Assembly (NCBI GenBank): GCA_026008535.1
Contig: BRKX01000014.1
Coordinates: 39,252,506-39,316,505, forward strand
Direction: 5' to 3'
Length of the DNA stretch: 64,000 nt
From: Perilla frutescens
Taxonomy: Eukaryota; Streptophyta; Magnoliopsida; Lamiales; Lamiaceae
Shown piece after piece: positions 59,673-64,000 of this stretch (its first letter is position 1; every line of letters starts with the position of its first letter). Both the position numbers and the translations under genes were made by a program. Under the pieces are notes generated by a model. That model had not been told where the DNA came from, made no database searches, and saw nothing but the letters and a program-made list of their open reading frames with translations.

Positions 59673-61482
59673 TGCTTGTTTAGTGTCTAAATGTATTGTT
59701 TTATTATATTAATTTCGTTGTGTTTAGTAATTTATTTTCTAGATTTTTATGTTGTTATGTGTTGATTTTATGTGTTTATTTTCATTTATTGCTCTAATGG
59801 TGGATTATGCCAAGTTGTGCAAAAACTTGAACTTTTGATTATAAAAGCAGGAAATCTACAGCATTTAGCTGGCAAGTGAAAAAGTCGGAAATTGAGCCCG
59901 ATTGGCTAAATGGAGGTTCGAAAATAATGAAGAAAAAGCGAGGTGGAATTGCACTGGGTTGCACTCGAAGTGGACCACGGAGCGAGAAGACCGGACCGTC
60001 CCTGCCCGCCCCGCGGCCCCCTTCTCTCGGCCAACCTCACCCCGCCGGCGCATGCACCCCGCCGGCGCGTGGGGTGCTTTTCTCCCCTCTCGGTCCAGTT
60101 TTTCACCTCTTTCTCAATTACAATCCCACTCCATTCCACTCTTCTCCTTCCAAGCTGAAATTATTTAATTTAAATAAGGACTTTTGAGCCATTTCATTAG
60201 TAGGAATTATAGGATATCATTTCCCTAATCCTATAGCCTTAGACTTTTTGGCTCCTCAAATCCCCTCAAATCTTTTGCAATTAATGTTCCCTTACCATCA
60301 AACTCACATCACCTTTCCTCTCTCTTCACTTTTTTTCCACACACCTCTCTCTCCCTCTCGTTGATATCTTGACGAAAAAGGGGGACATTGAGGACTCATC
60401 ATCCATCATTCACTCCATTCTCATCACTTTATCTTCTCCATCTCTCCATCTCCATTTTTCTCTACACACATACCACCTTCACCACCATCATTCACCACAA
60501 TTTTCACCATCTTTCGCCACCATCAAAGAGAAGAGGAGAAAGGAAAGACAAGAGGGAACCAAGCCAAGGGAAAAGAAGAAGAGACGAGAAGAAATCCGAC
60601 TTTGGGCCGTCCGCGGAAGCTAGGTTCATTAGGAGGCTCACTTTTGGTATTTTCTTTCTATTTTCTTGGATAATTTGTGGGGGTTTGTCCCAAACTATTG
60701 AAGGATCTTAAATATTATAGAAGTTTATGTTATTTCATTTGATTATGAGATGTCTTTGTTTTATAATATGTATGTTGTTTTGATTATGCTTATGGGCTAA
60801 TCTCTCTATTAGGGGGTAGATGATCGATTTGGTTTTTGATCTATGCTTGTTATTGTTGGTTGTTGCTGTTGGAATGGTGATTATCATGTGAGAGTAATTG
60901 ATCACTACTTGAACATTGCTAGGAATTAGATGAGATCGGAAGGAGATTCTAAGTCCTGAATTTGGTTCCTTCAACGTTAGGTGAATGAGGTTCCTAAGCC
61001 TAATATATTAATCTTGCTCATTTGATATAGCCGATAAGGGTTTAATTGATAGCCGGTGACAGTATTTGACATTAAACCATTTGAGGGGGTCTATTGGATG
61101 TGTGAGATTAATATAACCAACCTTAATCAAGCTTAGAGATAAAATGTTGAGAGAATCTACACCCTAATACCTTTATCATTCTATTTTCCTCAATCTTGAT
61201 TTATCATTGTCATTTGCATTACCTGGTTTACTTGCATATTTCAATTCTTCATTTAAATCATCATCAATCCTATGTTTAGAATGTTTAGGATTTATTTTAG
61301 TGTTTAAACATGTTGCATGCATAGCCTAGAGATAATTTCCCACAAGAAGTGTTCCTTGAGAGTTCGACTTGGGTTAGCTCATCGCCTCTACAATTGACCC
61401 CGTCCGATTGCGGGTTTGGTCCCTAGTAGTTAAGCATGCTGAGTCTAGACCGGAAATATAAATTTAATTTGTGGACCTAACA
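59673..61482 (+). mobile_element. 5' LTR of Ty3-gypsy element D, about 1.8 kb
   Basis: The right boundary is firm: ...GACCTAACA at 61482 followed by AATT and the primer-binding site. The left boundary is proposed at TGCTTGTTTAGTGTC (59673) because it starts with TG and matches the start of LTRs of this type; without the 3' LTR it cannot be proved. Inside are a TATA-like GATTATAAAAGCAGG (59837-59851), a GC-rich block (59990-60075) and a pyrimidine-rich leader (60300-60500). Overlapping short open frames around 59870-60190 are products of the GC-rich block. Confidence 0.7.
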
Positions 61483-61486
61483 AATT

Positions 61487-61506
61487 TTGGCGCCGTTGCC
61501 AGGGAG
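61487..61506 (+). promoter_or_regulatory. Primer-binding site of gypsy element D
   Basis: TTGGCGCCGTTGCCAGGGAG just after the LTR matches the TGGCGCCGTTGCCGGGGA signature (tRNA-Asp type) used by Athila/Tat gypsy elements, with one base different. Confidence 0.85.
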
Positions 61507-61691
61507 GCTTTAGGTTTATTGTCTTATAGGTGCTATAATTGCTTTTGTGTTGTTTTGTGATCGTGAAATTTTTCTTGTTTAAGTGTTTGTGTTTGTGTTG
61601 TTTGTTTAAATTTGGTTTTGTGTTTATTTTCTTGTGTTGTTAGTTAGCTTTCACATCTCTTTCCGCAAGTTACGTGTGATCTCCATTTTGT

Positions 61692-62219
61692 TTGTGGTTG
61701 TGTATGCTAGGGAAAGGAAGCCTCAATCAGAGACTAGCCCCCGTGTTTGACAACATCCATCGACCAAGAAGATTCAACATGTTCGAGTGGGAAGAAGAGA
61801 TGGACGCTAATCCCGTCAACAACCCCGACAATGCCAATGCCAATGCGGCTAGGAATATGAGAGACTTTGCTCATCCCGTGATTGGGGCGTCGACTTCTTG
61901 CATAGTTCTTGGTGAAGCCGCAAGGAACTATGAGTTGAAGAACATTCATTTTAGCCAACTTCCCTCATTCTATGGGATGCCGGCCGAAGATGCTTTGAAC
62001 TTCATCCGTGAGTTCTATGCCGTTGTTCAAACCTTTCCTCTACAAGGTTTGAACGAAGATCAATTGAAGATGAGGTGCTTTCCTTACACCTTGAAGGATC
62101 GAGCCAAGACGTGGTTTATGTCTCTACCGGCCAACTCATTGGCCAATTAGAATGCCGTCTACGAGAAGTTCATGGCCAAGTACTACTCCAATCAAAAGAC
62201 CCAAGACTTGAGAGCTTGG
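61692..62219 (+). pseudogene. Gag of gypsy element D, N-terminal part, stop codon and LTR insertion
   Basis: The frame from 61692 includes FNMFEWEEEMDANPV, a region AARNMRDFAHPVIGASTSCI, and the retrotransposon gag domain: NYELKNIHFSQLPSFYGMPA, LNFIREFYAVVQTFPLQGL and KMRCFPYTLKDRAKTWFMSL (62064-62130). A TAG at 62148-62150 falls where family members have Trp. The same frame then continues as NAVYEKFMAKYYSNQKTQDL until the LTR of element E begins at about 62220. It would form the particle shell of an Athila/Tat-like element. The rest of gag and all of pol are beyond the window if present. Confidence 0.88.
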
Positions 62220-63619
62220 TGCGTCGTTTTACACCAAAAATAAAGTTCCCGACAGCAGTCGGTATACCCTTACTGCACGTGTACAGTGATGAGCGAGATC
62301 GTCTCCCAAGGGACCGGCGAGAATTACTCTATACTCTCAATCTGTATAACCAAACTTCCAAGAGGATTTTTGTAATTATAATAAAACAAGCTAAATCAAC
62401 AATTAACTATAAAATAAATGCACGAGTGAATAAAGTGAACGGACTGAAAATATGAGAAGAAATATTCCGGATTCCAATTAACTCCACCCTGGATTACCTA
62501 AAGCGATCCTTGACGGAAAGATTAATTCAACTAACACATACAAACCAATTATAGCTACTGAAGACGCTTACTGACGCAGCCTAATTCCTCCGTAGTTTCT
62601 CGATAATCAGGAAGACGCTTCACTAATTATTTCCCTAATCGACTGACAACCGTAAGAGACGCTCTATATGTTTAATGAGCTGACAGCCTTAAAGTCTAGA
62701 GGAACCCGATTCATAATTAACAGACTCTGACGCAGGACCGTGAATTAAGCTTGTTATTCTCCCTGGTTCTGAAGAACCATTTCGCCACTAATTAAACTTA
62801 AACCACAATTACGGATGGCCGGTTTAATTGACTACTAATTAATTCCAACGCACTAAGTATTTGCAACTACCTAGCAATATTGAAACAATTAACGACTCGA
62901 AATACAAAGAATAACAAATGCATGCAAGTAATTGAACGATGAAAACGATTAGATCTCACAGTTTAGCTAGGCCAGAGCTTCGTTAGTTGTTTCCGGAATA
63001 AGAAGAAATTAAGAAATTAGCTAGAACTCATATCAAGATGGAATCGCAAAAATATTAAAATAACAAATACCATGAAAATAACCGAAAAAGATGAATAATT
63101 CTACTCCAGAGAGAAATCCTCGTCCTTGTTCTTGTTCGTGCGTGAAAATTAAAGTCTGGCGTACTCCAAAATAAAGATAAGTCCTAATCTATATATCAAA
63201 TCCTTAATTAAAACAATACTAACAAGGTAATAGACATCCTAATCTAATCCACCAAGGTAATTGGCAAAACAAGGACTCTTGAAGGCGGTGGAAATCTTCT
63301 CGCTCGCATCAAATCTGTGGGCTTAAGTAATTTCCGCACAGCAGCCCAAAATCGCCCGCTTAGGCCCAAATCTTTGAGTTATCCGCCCTTATCGTCCTGC
63401 CGTATGCCCATACGGCATGGCTTTGCTTCCTTCTTTTTCAACTTCTTTTGCACAGCTCTTTCTCCCACCAAAAAGTATACCATTTTCTTCATCTCTGCAT
63501 TAATGACCTGCAAAACCCTTAAGGTACAACTTCTTCCAAAATAGCATCATTATATAGCGATTAACACAAATAAACCACATCAAATCGCCCCAAAATATCA
63601 AGTAGAATTTGCCCGATCA
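62220..63619 (-). mobile_element. 3' LTR of gypsy element E, 1.4 kb, inserted in gag of element D
   Basis: The plus-strand edges are TGCGTCGTTTTACACC (62220) and GCCCGATCA (63619), i.e. TG...CA. On the minus strand the LTR starts TGATCGGGCAAATTC right after a polypurine tract (complement of ATCCCCCCATACTTAGAC, 63621-63638), a layout seen in Tat-type gypsy elements. The left edge falls within the coding sequence of element D gag, proving insertion after it. The likely 5-bp target CTTGG lies at 62215-62219; the partner is outside the window. Confidence 0.75.
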
Positions 63620-64000
63620 AATCCCCCCATACTTAGACAATGCTCGTCCTTGAGCATATCCAAGCACGCAAAAGAAACACAAACTCCAACGAAAACAAAT
63701 AAAAACAAAGGGTACTAGCTGCCTTGATCCAAAAAGTGCTCGGAACAGGAACCATGATTCACCCAACCACAACCACCAACCTGTTCTATTCTAAAGAATA
63801 CACCAAAGCTTTTCATTCATGTCAAGAAAGTGCTCATTGATCCAGCCTCACCATGGTTCACTCTAAATCTCTCAAAGAATAAGGGATATAGAAATTCACA
63901 CAAGTCGTGATTTGTCACTCTCAGCACAACTTTGCCTATATGTCACTGGAATTATCAACAATTAAGATCAAACCATAAATCAAAAGAACTTTTTCCAAGG
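63620..64000 (-). mobile_element. Internal 3' region of gypsy element E, runs off the right edge
   Basis: It begins with the polypurine tract complement CCCCCCATACTTAGAC and ATGCTCGTCCTTGAGCA, then non-coding sequence. This matches the untranslated stretch between pol and the 3' LTR of Tat-like elements. No coding frame seen. Confidence 0.65.

Noticed and set aside
59865..60187. Several overlapping GC-rich open frames on both strands
   Set aside because: They lie inside the LTR of gypsy element D and owe their length to the GC-rich block; none resembles a protein family.

Overview
This is a plant nuclear DNA window, most likely from a eudicot. It is AT-rich, carries plant transposon families throughout (CACTA, hAT, Tourist, Stowaway, Mutator-like, Helitron, Ty1-copia, Ty3-gypsy, LINE and SINE), and holds the start of one plant-specific transcription factor gene. 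I see no bacterial, organellar or CRISPR-like content. The species cannot be fixed from the sequence alone.

Host gene: only the left edge (1-273, minus strand) looks like an ordinary gene. It is the first 91 codons of a class II HD-Zip transcription factor of the HAT9/HAT22 kind, running off the window. A CT/GA- and CACCCC-rich leader and promoter (274 to about 790) lies in front of it.

1.1-16.7 kb is intergenic DNA packed with small or broken elements: a copia gag/protease scrap with a 252-bp tandem duplication, a Tourist MITE with TTA duplications, a CACTA end, two related Helitron 3' ends, a Stowaway MITE, and a 1.08-kb non-autonomous hAT element with a perfect 8-bp target duplication.

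16.7-34.6 kb is the most structured part. CACTA element 1 (plus strand, transposase decayed, right end missing) is split by CACTA element 2 (21715-32321, minus strand, 10.6 kb), which has matching termini and a perfect CTT target duplication. The insertion cuts the DUF4218 coding region of element 1. Element 2 carries a decayed TNP2-type transposase gene and a second gene with a Transposase_24-type region and an Ulp1-like (C48) protease region. An LTR-like sequence lies in an intron of its transposase gene, a third nesting level.

35-56 kb holds a non-autonomous DNA element, two truncated copia elements on the minus strand (one with a complete 1.1-kb LTR), two tRNA-derived SINEs, hAT and CACTA ends, a 4-kb non-autonomous element with inverted termini and about three 540-bp internal tandem repeats, a long compound trinucleotide microsatellite, a copia element with both LTRs (50109-55311), and a LINE tail.

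56-64 kb is gene-poor AT-rich DNA with a Mutator-type MITE (9-bp target duplication), then the 5' LTR, primer-binding site and gag start of a Ty3-gypsy element. Its gag is interrupted by the LTR of a second gypsy element on the minus strand that leaves the window. Nearly all coding capacity here belongs to transposons, and most of it is broken.
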